From NCBI GenBank assembly GCA_049694275.1, contig JBAVQS010000145.1:62001-126000 (forward strand): DNA of 64,000 bases, written 5' to 3'. A program made the position numbers and the translations under genes. Within the stretch, counting starts at the first letter, position 1, and each line of letters opens with the position of its first letter. The stretch comes from JBAVQS01 sp049694275. GTDB taxonomy: Bacteria > Chloroflexota > Anaerolineae > UBA4142 > SHND01. This document shows positions 35,157 through 43,864 of the stretch, one piece after another. Under the pieces are notes generated by a model. It did no database searches. It saw only the letters and a list, made by a program, of their open reading frames with translations, and was not told the DNA's origin.

Positions 35157-35576
35157 CTATCCGCTAACCTTTTCACGCCGTTTGGTCATTTCGTCCTGTA
35201 CAAACTTGACCAGGTCCGGCGTCGACGTGCCAGGGCCAAACACCCCCGCAAACCCCATGTCGTGCAATCGGGGGATATCCTCATCGGGAATAATTCCCCC
35301 GCAGACCAGCAGCGTATCGTCCTTGCCCTTTTCGTGCAAGAGTTGAACAATCCGCGGAAAGAGATCGAGATGTGCACCAGATAAGATCGAAAGCCCGACG
35401 ACATCCACGTCTTCTTGTACCGCCGCTTCGGCAATCATTTCGGGAGTCTGGCGTATCCCGGTATAAATTACTTCCATGCCCGCATCGCGCAGGGCGCGCG
35501 CCACAACTTTGGCCCCGCGATCATGCCCATCCAGGCCGGGCTTGGCGACGAGCACGCGAATCGGTTGACCCGCCAT
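35157..35576 (-). CDS. B12-binding subunit of methylmalonyl-CoA (or related acyl-CoA) mutase
   Basis: A 139-residue stand-alone cobalamin-binding domain. It has the signature D16-G-H18-D-R-G21 (His18 is the axial cobalt ligand), then [10 protein letters not shown] and V-C-G-G-I-I-P. It pairs with a separate catalytic subunit to isomerise methylmalonyl-CoA and succinyl-CoA or similar. No large subunit is in this window. I chose the ATG at 35576, which has GGAGG 5 nt upstream, over an in-frame TTG. It is followed by meaB. Confidence 0.93.
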   Translation of the reverse strand: MAGQPIRVLVAKPGLDGHDRGAKVVARALRDAGMEVIYTGIRQTPEMIAEAAVQEDVDVVGLSILSGAHLDLFPRIVQLLHEKGKDDTLLVCGGIIPDEDIPRLHDMGFAGVFGPGTSTPDLVKFVQDEMTKRREKVSG

Positions 35577-35609
35577 CTTGGCCTCCGCCCTCAAATATAG
35601 TCTAGCGCG

Positions 35610-35615
35610 ATTATA
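35610..35615 (-). promoter_or_regulatory. Extended -10 box of the mutase subunit-meaB operon
   Basis: TGGTATAATCGCG on the minus strand, with the hexamer at 35610-35615. It is about 34 nt before the ATG at 35576. No clear -35 is visible, which suits an extended -10 promoter. Confidence 0.5.
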
Positions 35616-35644
35616 CCATAGAACTCTGTACAGACGATAAAGAA

Positions 35645-35680
35645 AGAGACCAGGTCGCTTGCTTTTGGAAGAAACCTGGT
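35645..35680 (-). terminator. Terminator after the AAA ATPase gene
   Basis: Perfect 9-bp arms (35645-35653 and 35672-35680) with an 18-nt loop, followed on the minus strand by the pyrimidine-rich CTTTCTTTATC. Confidence 0.7.
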
Positions 35681-35690
35681 CTGTATGAAC

Positions 35691-37001
35691 TTACGATCTG
35701 AGGAAATAGGTCTTGCACGCTTGCTCAAGCAGTTGGGGCGAGAGTACAGGGGGAATCCCCTCATACCGCGCGATATCAAGCAATTCCTCGACAATATCGC
35801 GTGGGTGAACCGCGCGCGGCCTGCGCTTGGGCTTGAGATAATATTCGGTGATCAAATGGCGCAGCGCCTCGTCCGTATATTCGACCCCCCGGTTCTTGCA
35901 CACCCGGATGAAAATCTCACGATACTCTTCCCAACTCGGGTCGGTGATTTCAATCTTGTAGCGAATGCGCCGGAGAAAGGCTTCGTCCACCAATTCGCTT
36001 GGATCCAGATTGGTGGAAAAGAGAATGAGCGCGTCAAAGGGAACCTCAATTTTGCGCCCGGTCACCAGGGTCAAAAAGTCGACACGCTTTTCGAGCGGCA
36101 TGATCCAGCGATTCAAGAGATCGCGGGGCCGGACTTGCTGGCGACCGAAATCGTCAATCAAGAACACCCCACCGTTCGCCTTCATCTGGTACGGCGCTTC
36201 GTAAAACTTGTTGGTCTCGTCATAGGTCACATCAAGCGAATCGAGTACCAGCTCGCCCCCGGTCGCAATCATCGGGCGCTGAATCAGGACCCAGCGCTTG
36301 TCATAGCGCTCGCCGCGCTTGGGCGCGCTGTCACCACCTTCACCCTCGCGGATCTGACGGTGGTTGAGCGAGTCATAGAGCTTGATGATGTGCCCTTCGG
36401 TGAAAATCGCATAGGGCACAAAAATACAGCCGGGAAGCATGCTGCCAATCGCTTCAGCCATTGCCGTCTTGCCATTCCCAGGGTGGCCAAATAAAAAGAT
36501 GGACTTGCCGGAATTGACTGCCGGTCCGATCTGGGAGAGGAGACGCTCGCTAACGACCAGGTGCTTGAGCGCAGCGCGCATCCGTTCCTGTGAAACCGAT
36601 TGGCCGCTCATCGACTGGAGCATAATGGCGTTGTTATATGCATCCAGCTTTACCGGCGCCGGTCCTGCATAGGCATTGTCGTTCATCAACTCGCGCGCCC
36701 GGGCGCGCCCTGCCTCGGCAATCGCATACTGATAGGAGGATTCCCCTACCCCGCTGGCCCCCGAGCCTTTAACCTCGGTTAACCGTTCACGCCGCAGATG
36801 GTCAAGCAGACGATCCACGACATTGGCAAACGGTAGTTTCAGCGCCTCGGCAATCTCAAACCCCGTCATGTTCCCGCGCGCGTACATGACCTTGAGCGCC
36901 AGGTCGGCAAGATAGAGCAGCGTCAGACCGGTCTCATCAATGGAGCGTGGTTCGGGCGGTAAAAAGCGCTGCGCCACGCGCATATTAGCCATAGTATCCA
37001 T
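35691..37001 (-). CDS. AAA ATPase with N-terminal winged helix, unknown role
   Basis: A 436-residue protein. Residues 20-105 resemble a winged-helix domain. The AAA core has Walker A G-H-P-G-N-G-K-T (172-179), Walker B V-F-L-I-D-D-F-G and sensor 1 I-L-F-S-T-N-L-D, with arginine-finger candidates in A-F-L-R-R-I-R-Y. A helical lid ends the protein. A long insert between Walker A and B (about 205-265) is unusual. The family occurs in several phyla as an uncharacterised AAA protein, often in signalling or type IV pilus contexts, but no such genes are near here. TATAAT is 9 nt before the ATG with no SD. Confidence 0.8.
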   Translation of the reverse strand: MDTMANMRVAQRFLPPEPRSIDETGLTLLYLADLALKVMYARGNMTGFEIAEALKLPFANVVDRLLDHLRRERLTEVKGSGASGVGESSYQYAIAEAGRARARELMNDNAYAGPAPVKLDAYNNAIMLQSMSGQSVSQERMRAALKHLVVSERLLSQIGPAVNSGKSIFLFGHPGNGKTAMAEAIGSMLPGCIFVPYAIFTEGHIIKLYDSLNHRQIREGEGGDSAPKRGERYDKRWVLIQRPMIATGGELVLDSLDVTYDETNKFYEAPYQMKANGGVFLIDDFGRQQVRPRDLLNRWIMPLEKRVDFLTLVTGRKIEVPFDALILFSTNLDPSELVDEAFLRRIRYKIEITDPSWEEYREIFIRVCKNRGVEYTDEALRHLITEYYLKPKRRPRAVHPRDIVEELLDIARYEGIPPVLSPQLLEQACKTYFLRS

Positions 37002-37010
37002 ACAGCCCTT

Positions 37011-37016
37011 ATTATA
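37011..37016 (-). promoter_or_regulatory. -10 box of the AAA ATPase gene
   Basis: TATAAT on the minus strand followed by 9 nt and the ATG at 37001. No SD is present, so the message is predicted leaderless. Confidence 0.5.
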
Positions 37017-37165
37017 CGAGAAAATGAACTTTATGCACGTTGAATGACGGTTACAATGCGAGCCGAGGGGAATCTTGTGTAATCAAATGCGCAGGCAAGC
37101 GCGGGGTAATGCCTCATTCACTTCCGTCTAACCTGACCCGCGGATTTCAAGGGCAGTTTTGGATG

Positions 37166-38449
37166 CTAGGCCGCTGCATCGTCGGCGTGCTGCCAATCGA
37201 CAGGGGATTCGCTTTGGGTCAGAAGCAGCGGGCGGGTTTTGTTGCGGATCGTTTCGGCGCTGATGACACATTTGCGAACGTCGTGACGCGAGGGAATTTC
37301 GTACATGACGTCGAGCAAAATCTCTTCGATGATCGTTCGCAGCCCGCGCGCACCGGTCTTGAAACGGAGCGCTTCTTCAGCCGCGGCCTGTAACGCATCG
37401 TCGGTGAATGCGAGTTCGACCTTGTCGAGCGCAAAGAGTCTCTGATACTGTTTGATGATTGCGTTCTTGGGCTCGGTCAGAATCTTGACGAGCATCTTTT
37501 GATCGAGAGGATCGACTGAAACCACCACGGGGATACGGCCGACAAACTCGGGGATCAGGCCAAAGTGGAGCAGGTCATCTGAGGTAACCAGGCGCATCAA
37601 CTCGCTGGCGGTCAGCTCGCGGCGCGCCCGTTGCGAATGGCCCATAAAACCGACCATCGGGCGATCGGCGACACGTTCCGAGATAATCTGGTCCAGACCA
37701 TCAAACGCGCCGCCACAGACAAACAGAATATTGGCCGTATTGAGCTGGAGGAATTCCTGGTGCGGATGCTTGCGGCCACCTTGGGGCGGGACGTTGGCGA
37801 CCGTTCCCTCGATGATTTTCAAGAGAGCTTGCTGGACTCCCTCGCCTGAAACATCGCGCGTGATCGACGGGTTATCGCCGCTCTTGCGCGCGATCTTGTC
37901 GATTTCGTCGATATAGACAATGCCGCGTTCTGCGCGCGAGACATCATGGTCCGCCGCCTGGATAAGCGAGAGCAGAATATTTTCTACATCCTCGCCAACA
38001 TATCCGGCTTCGGTCAGACTCGTCGCATCTGCAATGCTAAACGGCACGTCGAGAATCTTGGCCAACGTCTGGGCAAGGAGCGTCTTGCCGCAACCGGTAG
38101 GCCCGATCAGCAAGATGTTGGACTTGCCCAGCTCGACCTCATCTCCCGACGCGCCGCTCATGACACGCTTATAGTGATTATAGACCGCGACCGCGAGGAC
38201 TTTTTTGGCGCGGTCCTGTCCAACAACATACTGGTTCAATCGCCGATAGATTTCGCGCGGCGGCAGAGTCCGAATCGAGAGCGGCTCGCCTTTGGGCACG
38301 CTCAGGTCTTCTTCGAGAATTTCGCGACACAGCTCGACGCATTCATCGCAGATAAAAACCGAATCGGGGCCGGCGATGAGCCGATTGACCTGATCCTGGC
38401 TGCGATTGCAAAATGAGCAAAATTCTTCGCCGCGCTTGCGATTGATCAT
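37166..38449 (-). CDS. clpX: ClpX, ATPase subunit of the ClpXP protease
   Basis: A 427-residue unfoldase. The N-terminal zinc domain uses C11, C14, C34 and C37. The AAA module has Walker A G-P-T-G-C-G-K-T, Walker [11 protein letters not shown] and the substrate-gripping pore loop A-G-Y-V-G-E-D-V. The RKH-like loop appears as Q-G-G-R-K-H-P, and the ClpP-docking loop I-G-F region is replaced by V-G-F-M-G-H. The C-terminal 25 residues are a non-conserved tail. The ATG overlaps the clpP stop (ATGA), so the two are translated together. Confidence 0.97.
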   Translation of the reverse strand: MINRKRGEEFCSFCNRSQDQVNRLIAGPDSVFICDECVELCREILEEDLSVPKGEPLSIRTLPPREIYRRLNQYVVGQDRAKKVLAVAVYNHYKRVMSGASGDEVELGKSNILLIGPTGCGKTLLAQTLAKILDVPFSIADATSLTEAGYVGEDVENILLSLIQAADHDVSRAERGIVYIDEIDKIARKSGDNPSITRDVSGEGVQQALLKIIEGTVANVPPQGGRKHPHQEFLQLNTANILFVCGGAFDGLDQIISERVADRPMVGFMGHSQRARRELTASELMRLVTSDDLLHFGLIPEFVGRIPVVVSVDPLDQKMLVKILTEPKNAIIKQYQRLFALDKVELAFTDDALQAAAEEALRFKTGARGLRTIIEEILLDVMYEIPSRHDVRKCVISAETIRNKTRPLLLTQSESPVDWQHADDAAA

Positions 38450-39087
38450 CGCTTGCCATTTCCACCGGCGGGCGCTGCTTCAGACTTGATCGGAATGCCG
38501 ACGACTTCATCGACGATCCCGTACTCGACCGCCTGCTGGGGTTCCATGTAATAGTTACGGTCAGTGTCACGGAGAATCCGCTCGATGGGCTGGCCGGTAT
38601 GCCGGGCCAGCATCTCGTTCAGACGCTCCTTGTCACGGCTGATCCGCGCGGCTTCGATGATGATGTCCGACGCCTGCCCTTGCGCGCCGCCCAGGGGCTG
38701 GTGCATGTGAACCAACGAATTCGGCAGGCAGTAGCGGCGGCCCTTGGTACCTGCGGCAAGCAGGACTGTCGCCATGCTGGCAGCAAGGCCGACACAATAA
38801 GTAGAAACCGGGCAGCGAACGAGCTGCATGGTGTCATAAATCGCAAGCCCGGAATAGACCTGGCCGCCAGGCGAATTGATATAGAGACGGATTTCCTTGT
38901 CCGGGTCCTCGCGTTCTAGCAACAGCAACTGGGCAACAACCAGGTTGGCGATATGGTCGTCGATCGGAGTGCCGAGGAAAATAATGCGCTCCTTGAGCAG
39001 CGCCGAAAAGACATCGTAGGCCCGCTCGGTACGGCCCGTCGTCTCAATAACCATCGGAATTACATCACGGGGATAAATCGTGGACAT
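38446..39087 (-). CDS. clpP: ATP-dependent Clp protease proteolytic subunit
   Basis: A 213-residue serine peptidase that forms the 14-mer chamber used by ClpX. The catalytic triad is S104 (L-A-A-S-M-A-T), H129 (H-M-H-Q-P-L-G-G) and D176 (R-D-T-D-R-N-Y-Y). The family start is the ATG at 39087, with GGAGG 5 nt upstream; 17 upstream codons of the open frame come from an intergenic repeat. The C-terminus carries a Gly/Ala/Lys tail. Order tig-clpP-clpX is conserved in bacteria. Confidence 0.97.
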   Translation of the reverse strand: MSTIYPRDVIPMVIETTGRTERAYDVFSALLKERIIFLGTPIDDHIANLVVAQLLLLEREDPDKEIRLYINSPGGQVYSGLAIYDTMQLVRCPVSTYCVGLAASMATVLLAAGTKGRRYCLPNSLVHMHQPLGGAQGQASDIIIEAARISRDKERLNEMLARHTGQPIERILRDTDRNYYMEPQQAVEYGIVDEVVGIPIKSEAAPAGGNGKR

Positions 39088-39104
39088 GTGTTCCTCCAAA
39101 GCAA

Positions 39105-39210
39105 AGGTAAACAGGTGGATAAACAAACAAGCAGACAACCAACGTCTTGCTTGGGCTTGCCTACTTGTTTCCTTGTATACTTGTTTGCCTGCTTGCCTGT
39201 ATCTCTACCG
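39105..39210. repeat. Inverted and direct repeats of TACTTGTTT units between clpP and tig
   Basis: The right side carries CTACTTGTTTCCTTG and ATACTTGTTTGCCTG in tandem, followed by CTTGCCTGTATCTC. The left side (39105-39137) holds complementary AAACAGGTGG, AAACAAACAAGCAGACA. The arrangement and wording match the element at 30780-30846. The region could fold into a long interrupted stem. Confidence 0.55.
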
Positions 39211-40611
39211 TTCCAATCCTTTCGGCCAGTCCGCGTCGCGCACCTGATGGGGATCGGTGATCAACCCGGAGGGAATAGGATTGCCCTCGCCTCTCACCAT
39301 GTCGGGCGTCAGAATCTTGCCGCTGATTGGCTCGCCCTTGGCGATGGCGACCAACTTTTCGATGGCCTTAGCCAGCCGCAGGTTGTATTCAATGGTCTGC
39401 CGCGCATCACGCGCGGTATAGGATCGGCGCGCCACGTTCGCGTTGCCGCCGGCCTGCACCGTGGCTGCGACACGCCGCTCGATGTCGGCATCAACCTCCG
39501 CGCGAGTCACTTCGGGTTTTTCGACTACCACCAGTTCGTTCAGCGCCAGCATCCGTTTGAGCTGTTTTTCGGCGTTCGGGCGAATGTCCTCGCGCGTCTG
39601 CTCTTCACTCTTGCCAGAAAGCTCAAGATATTTGGGCCAGGTCAGGCCGAGCCGCTGCACATCCGCTTGCATATGTTCGAGTTGGTGACTGATTTCCTGA
39701 TCGACCATAGTCTTGGGATACTTGATCTCGGATTTCTCAACCAGGGTGTCAATCACCTCATCCGTAAAGCGGTCCTCTTCTTCCCGCTCCTTTTGGCGAG
39801 TCAAAACCTGACGGATATTGCCCTTGAATTGATCCAGCGTCTCGAACTGGCTGATCGACTTGACAAAGTCTTCATTCAGTTCTGGGAGCTGAGTCTCTTT
39901 GATGTCGTTGACAGTAACCGTGTACTGGGCCGTCTTGCCACGCAGGTTCTCGTCCTCGTAATCCGCGGAATAGGTATAGGTGATCTCTTTGGTTTCGCCA
40001 GCCGCCATGCCCAACAGTTGATCTTCAAAGGGAAGGCCCGGCTGCTCCTTATCACCTATCTTGACACGCAGATTAGGTTCATCCGCCTGCTCGTGATCCG
40101 GTACGCCCCCCTTGACCGCGAGCGTGACCGAGTCACCCATTTGAACCGCCCGCGCGACCGGAACCATGGTCGATTGGTTCAATTGAAAACGCTCGAGCAC
40201 CCGATTTACATCCTCATCGGTCACCTCAACCGGTTGAAGACTCGCGTGGATCGCATGGTAATCTCCCAGCTTGATCTCTGGCTGAAGCGGGACGGTGTAT
40301 TTAAAAACCGGAGGATCTTTTTGCGCCACTTCAAGCCGGCCCTGGGCGGCGGGCTCGATGTTGGCCTCTTTTAATACGTCGGGATAGAGCGATTTGCTGA
40401 GCTCTTCAATCGCCTCCTCGACCATAATATCTTTGCCCACGGCGCGCTCAACCAGGTTGTAGGGCGCCTTACCGGGACGAAAACCGGCGATGGGACGAAT
40501 CCGCGATATGTGCTGCGCTGCGCGCTGCATGGCGCGCTGCATCTGCTCCTCGTCCACCTCTACGGTGACGATGGCTTGATGCTCAGAAGTCAGTTCAGTG
40601 GATACTTTCAT
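39205..40611 (-). CDS. tig: Trigger factor, ribosome-associated chaperone
   Basis: A 468-residue chaperone and prolyl isomerase that binds nascent chains at the ribosomal tunnel. The N-terminal ribosome-binding domain contains the signature near G-F-R-P-G-K-A-P (about 46-53). The PPIase domain is about 160-250, with G-D-S-V-T-L-A-V-K and F-E-D-Q-L-L-G-M-A-A-G-E. The C-terminal helical arms follow and are longer than in E. coli (432). The frame continues upstream through the tRNA-Leu gene, but the conserved start M-K-V-S-T-E is at 40611. Confidence 0.95.
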   Translation of the reverse strand: MKVSTELTSEHQAIVTVEVDEEQMQRAMQRAAQHISRIRPIAGFRPGKAPYNLVERAVGKDIMVEEAIEELSKSLYPDVLKEANIEPAAQGRLEVAQKDPPVFKYTVPLQPEIKLGDYHAIHASLQPVEVTDEDVNRVLERFQLNQSTMVPVARAVQMGDSVTLAVKGGVPDHEQADEPNLRVKIGDKEQPGLPFEDQLLGMAAGETKEITYTYSADYEDENLRGKTAQYTVTVNDIKETQLPELNEDFVKSISQFETLDQFKGNIRQVLTRQKEREEEDRFTDEVIDTLVEKSEIKYPKTMVDQEISHQLEHMQADVQRLGLTWPKYLELSGKSEEQTREDIRPNAEKQLKRMLALNELVVVEKPEVTRAEVDADIERRVAATVQAGGNANVARRSYTARDARQTIEYNLRLAKAIEKLVAIAKGEPISGKILTPDMVRGEGNPIPSGLITDPHQVRDADWPKGLER

Positions 40612-40680
40612 CTCGGCTCGATTCAGTAAATTTTGTAATGCTTTTAACAGCCAACAGCTTGACGCTATCCGCTGTTCTTG

Positions 40681-40764
40681 TGCCGGAGGCGGGATTTGAA
40701 CCCGCACGTCCTTGCGGACACAGGCTCCTAAGGCCTGCGCGTCTGCCAATTCCGCCACCCCGGC
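40681..40764 (-). tRNA. tRNA-Leu(UAG)
   Basis: An 84-nt tRNA on the minus strand. The acceptor stem GCCGGGG pairs with CTCCGGC (one G-U). The anticodon loop is CTTAGGA (anticodon TAG, reading CUN). The long variable arm TGTCCGCAAGGACGT is diagnostic of leucine. The T loop is GGGTTCAAATCCC. The discriminator is A, and CCA is not encoded. Confidence 0.96.
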
Positions 40765-40775
40765 CTGTCCAAATC

Positions 40776-40804
40776 ATTATAGCGATAAATTGGCTTTTGG
40801 CAAA
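40776..40804 (-). promoter_or_regulatory. Promoter of tRNA-Leu
   Basis: TTTGCC (40799-40804), 17 nt, TATAAT (40776-40781), ending about 11 nt before the tRNA 5' end. tig may be read from the same transcript. Confidence 0.6.
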
Positions 40805-40842
40805 GCGAGTTTGCGCAAGGCCTCACGACGGACAAAATGAAT

Positions 40843-40870
40843 TTGCGCATAAAGTTTTCTGTGGTATAAT
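40843..40870 (+). promoter_or_regulatory. Promoter of tRNA-Val
   Basis: TTGCGC (40843-40848), 16 nt, TATAAT (40865-40870) in the extended form GTGGTATAATCG, ending 13 nt before the tRNA. It is divergent from the tRNA-Leu promoter. Confidence 0.65.
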
Positions 40871-40883
40871 CGTGAACACTTTC

Positions 40884-40957
40884 GGGCGGTTAGCTCAGTT
40901 GGCTAGAGCGCAGCTTTGACATAGCTGAGGTCATAGGTTCAAGCCCTATACCGCCCA
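40884..40957 (+). tRNA. tRNA-Val(GAC)
   Basis: A 74-nt tRNA. The acceptor stem GGGCGGT pairs with ACCGCCC. The D arm is GCTC-AGTTGGCTA-GAGC. The anticodon stem CAGCT/AGCTG encloses loop TTGACAT with anticodon GAC (Val GUC/GUU). The T arm is ATAGG-TTCAAGC-CCTAT. The discriminator is A, and CCA is not encoded. Confidence 0.95.
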
Positions 40958-40972
40958 CCTGCTGATTGTGGA

Positions 40973-41001
40973 TTTACACTCCTCAATCTGAAATCTATAA
41001 T
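40973..41001 (+). promoter_or_regulatory. Promoter of the lysC-asd T-box leader
   Basis: TTTACA (40973-40978), 17 nt, TATAAT (40996-41001). The start site is predicted at about 41008, immediately before T-box stem I. Confidence 0.7.
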
Positions 41002-41007
41002 TGCCAG

Positions 41008-41253
41008 GGCCGGACGAGTACACGCCAGCGCGTCACAGGGAGAGCGAATCATCGACTGCAAATTCGCTCGGCAAGCGAGGTGTGGAAAACCCCCGGCAAG
41101 GCTGACGAAGAAATGGACTGCGCGTCCAGAGTAAAACGTCACGGGGTAGCCCGTTATCACAAGCTATGAGTGGTCCGCTGCGCGATTGCACCGGATCATG
41201 TGGGTGGAACCACGGGCAAGCCGCTCGTCCCATAGAGGATGAGCGGCTTTTTT
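41008..41253 (+). promoter_or_regulatory. T-box riboswitch (tRNA-sensing leader) of lysC-asd
   Basis: A leader of about 245 nt. The conserved T-box sequence GGGTGGAACCACGGG is at 41202-41216. Its UGGA would pair with an uncharged tRNA 3' end. The terminator hairpin follows at 41219-41248, with arms AGCCGCTCGTCC/GGATGAGCGGCT and then TTTTTT; it can be replaced by an antiterminator containing the T-box. Stem I starts with GGACG paired to CGTCC (41123-41127), and has AGTA at 41017-41020 and an AG-rich GGGAGAGCGA region. The specifier codon lies in AAGAAATGGA (41108-41117). AUG is the best-placed triplet, but I cannot settle Met, Lys or Thr. Controlled genes: aspartate kinase and aspartate-semialdehyde dehydrogenase. 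Confidence 0.85.
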
Positions 41254-41272
41254 ATTTCCAGGAGTGAATCAC

Positions 41273-42682
41273 ATGCGCCTAGTCATGAAATTCGGTGGGA
41301 CGTCGGTGGGCAACGCCGAGCGCGTCGCGCAAATGGCCGAAATCGTACGCACACAGGCCGCGGCCGGCGATCAAGTGGTGGTCGTGCTGAGCGCGATGAG
41401 TGGCGTAACCAATGCGCTGCTCCAGAGCGCCAACATGGCGGCAAACGGCAGCGTCGAATGGCTTCAAGATACGCGCGACAAGCTGCAAGAGCGCCATGCC
41501 CAGGTCATTAACGCGCTGGTCAAGTCGGAAGAGACGCGCCAGGCGCTCATCGCATCGACAACGCGTGCGCTGGACGGATTTGAGAACCTCTGCCGCAGTA
41601 TCCATGTGCTGGGTGAACTGACCGCGCGTGCCAGCGATGCGGTTGGGTCGCTGGGCGAGCGGCTTATGGTGCCCATTGCAGCGCAGGTGCTATGCGATAT
41701 GGGCGTCAACAGCCGAGCCGTCGATGCAACGCAATTGATCGCAACCGACGATTGTTTTGGCTCAGCCGATCCAACCATGGACTTGACCGGGGAACAGACA
41801 CGGGCACGACTCGAACCGCTACTGGAGGCAGGGCTTGTGCCGGTGACGACGGGCTTTATCGGCGCCACACGCGATGGTATCGTCACGACGCTCGGACGCG
41901 GCGGGAGCGACTATACGGCGACGATCCTCGGCCGGGCGTTGGATGCCGAACAGGTCTGGATCTGGACCGACGTCAATGGGGTAATGACCACAGATCCCCG
42001 CATCGTGCCCGAAGCGCATACGCTGGACGAAATCTCGTATGGCGAAGCCGCCGAGTTAGCCTATTTTGGAGCCAAAGTCATCCACCCCAAAACGATCCTG
42101 CCGGTCGCCGAAAAGAACATTCCAATTCGCATTCTGAACTCGTTCAACCCGACCCATCCGGGGACGCTGATCGTACGCGATCCCAAGCCAACGAATTCGC
42201 CGGTCAAGGCCATTACGGCGATCCGGAACCTGAGTCTCGTCACCATCGAGGGACGCGGGATGATCGGGGTGCCGGGTATGGCCGCACGCGTTTTTGACAC
42301 CGTCGCCCGCGAGCGGGCTAATGTGCTGATGATCTCACAGTCATCTTCCGAGCAGAATATCTGTTTTCTCGTCGAGTCGGCAGCAGCCGAGCGAACAATT
42401 GCCGCGTTGCAGCGAGAATTCGAGCTGGAGCGCATCCGACAGAACATTGAAAAGATCTGGGCGCAGGACCATACGGTCATCGTCGCCATCGTCGGGGCCG
42501 GCATGCAGGCCGTTCCGGGCATTGCCGCCCGCGTCTTTGTCGCCACCGCCACCGAAGGAATCAATATTCTCGCGATTGCCCAGGGATCATCCAAATACAA
42601 CCTCTCGCTCGTCGTCGACGAGAAGGATGCCGACAATGCCGTCCGCGCGATTCATGCCATCTTCAAGATGGAGCTCAAATAA
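41273..42682 (+). CDS. lysC: Aspartate kinase
   Basis: A 469-residue monofunctional aspartokinase, first step to Lys, Thr, Met and Ile. The kinase domain begins M-K-F-G-G-T-S-V, with K6 in the phosphate-binding site. It also contains F-I-G-A-T-R-D-G and the G-R-G-G-S-D-Y-T-A-T motif. Two ACT domains (about 320-390 and 400-469) bind allosteric amino acids; V-P-G-M-A-A-R-V-F and V-P-G-I-A-A-R-V-F mark each. The ATG at 41273 has AGGAG 8 nt upstream. It is transcribed from the T-box leader and followed by asd after 12 bp. No homoserine dehydrogenase is fused. Confidence 0.95.
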   Translation: MRLVMKFGGTSVGNAERVAQMAEIVRTQAAAGDQVVVVLSAMSGVTNALLQSANMAANGSVEWLQDTRDKLQERHAQVINALVKSEETRQALIASTTRALDGFENLCRSIHVLGELTARASDAVGSLGERLMVPIAAQVLCDMGVNSRAVDATQLIATDDCFGSADPTMDLTGEQTRARLEPLLEAGLVPVTTGFIGATRDGIVTTLGRGGSDYTATILGRALDAEQVWIWTDVNGVMTTDPRIVPEAHTLDEISYGEAAELAYFGAKVIHPKTILPVAEKNIPIRILNSFNPTHPGTLIVRDPKPTNSPVKAITAIRNLSLVTIEGRGMIGVPGMAARVFDTVARERANVLMISQSSSEQNICFLVESAAAERTIAALQREFELERIRQNIEKIWAQDHTVIVAIVGAGMQAVPGIAARVFVATATEGINILAIAQGSSKYNLSLVVDEKDADNAVRAIHAIFKMELK

Positions 42683-42694
42683 AGGAGTCGAGCG

Positions 42695-43786
42695 ATGCGT
42701 AAAATTCCGGTGAGTATATTAGGCGCAACAGGACTGGTGGGACAACGGCTGGTGGTGTTGCTCACCGACCATCCCTGGTTCGAGATCGCTGCGCTGGCCG
42801 CCAGTGATAATTCCGTCGGCAAAAAGTACGGCGAAGCGGTGCGCTGGCAGTTGGCGGCTGAGGTTCCCCTGGCCCTGCGCGGGCTGACGGTCCAGCCCTG
42901 CGACCCGGCGGCAGCGTACGCGCCGATGGTCTTTTCCGCCCTGCCCACCGATGTCGCCGGACCGATCGAAGTCGAGTTTGCGCAAGCCGGCGCGATGGTG
43001 TCGAGCAATGCGTCGCCCCATCGGATGGACGCGGATGTGCCGCTTGTGATTCCCGAAGTGAACGCGGACCATCTCGCAATGATGGCACGACAGCAGGCAC
43101 AGCGCGGGTGGAAAGGGTTTATCATTTGTAATGGAAACTGCTCGACCATCCACCTGGTGCTGGCGCTCAAGCCCTTGCACGAACGGTTTGGTCTCAAGCG
43201 CATCGCGGTAACGACCATGCAGGCGCTCTCGGGCGCCGGATATCCGGGCGTGGCCTCGCTCGATATTCTCGACAATGTGATCCCGTTTATCGGCGGCGAG
43301 GAGGACAAGCTAGAGACCGAGCCGCTCAAGATGCTGGGACAGTTGGCCGATGGGCGCATCCAAATGGCAGATATTAAAATCAGCGCCCAGTGCAATCGCG
43401 TAGCAACGCGCGATGGGCACATGGAAACCGTATCGGTCGAATTCGTGAACCGGCCAAGCGCACCAGAAATCATCGCGGCGTTCGAAGAATTCCGCGGCGC
43501 GCCGCAAGAGCTGAACCTGCCGCTGGCCCCGGCCCGCCCGGTGATCTATCGGCCGGAACGGGACCGGCCGCAGGTCAAGCTGGACCGGGATGTCGAAAAG
43601 GGCATGGCGACGGTGGTTGGCCGGCTGCGCGAGTGCAACGTGCTCGATTACAAGTTTGTCCTGCTCGGGCACAATACCCTGCGCGGCGCGGCCGGCGCGA
43701 CCTTATTGAACGCTGAACTGATGATGGCGCGCGGTATGCTGGGGCCGCGGGCGGATACGGCGGAATTGGTACGCACGAGCGCGTAA
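42695..43786 (+). CDS. asd: Aspartate-semialdehyde dehydrogenase, archaeal/fungal type
   Basis: A 363-residue NADP-dependent enzyme reducing aspartyl phosphate. The Rossmann motif G-A-T-G-L-V-G is at 10-16, and the catalytic Cys149 is in G-N-C-S-T. The sequence S-S-N-A-S-P-H-R-M near 103-111 and the I-P-E-V-N motif place it with archaeal and fungal enzymes rather than the usual bacterial group. SD AAGGAG lies about 9 nt before the ATG. It is cotranscribed with lysC. Confidence 0.94.
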   Translation: MRKIPVSILGATGLVGQRLVVLLTDHPWFEIAALAASDNSVGKKYGEAVRWQLAAEVPLALRGLTVQPCDPAAAYAPMVFSALPTDVAGPIEVEFAQAGAMVSSNASPHRMDADVPLVIPEVNADHLAMMARQQAQRGWKGFIICNGNCSTIHLVLALKPLHERFGLKRIAVTTMQALSGAGYPGVASLDILDNVIPFIGGEEDKLETEPLKMLGQLADGRIQMADIKISAQCNRVATRDGHMETVSVEFVNRPSAPEIIAAFEEFRGAPQELNLPLAPARPVIYRPERDRPQVKLDRDVEKGMATVVGRLRECNVLDYKFVLLGHNTLRGAAGATLLNAELMMARGMLGPRADTAELVRTSA

Positions 43787-43864
43787 TAGGAATTGAATAG
43801 TTGAAGCGCTTTTGTGGTAGAATCGAAATCATCAAACGAGGTTATTTACTAGCAAGGAGAACTC

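Noticed and set aside
38953..40374. 473-residue plus-strand open frame
   Set aside because: Opposite clpP and tig; composition is that of a shadow frame.
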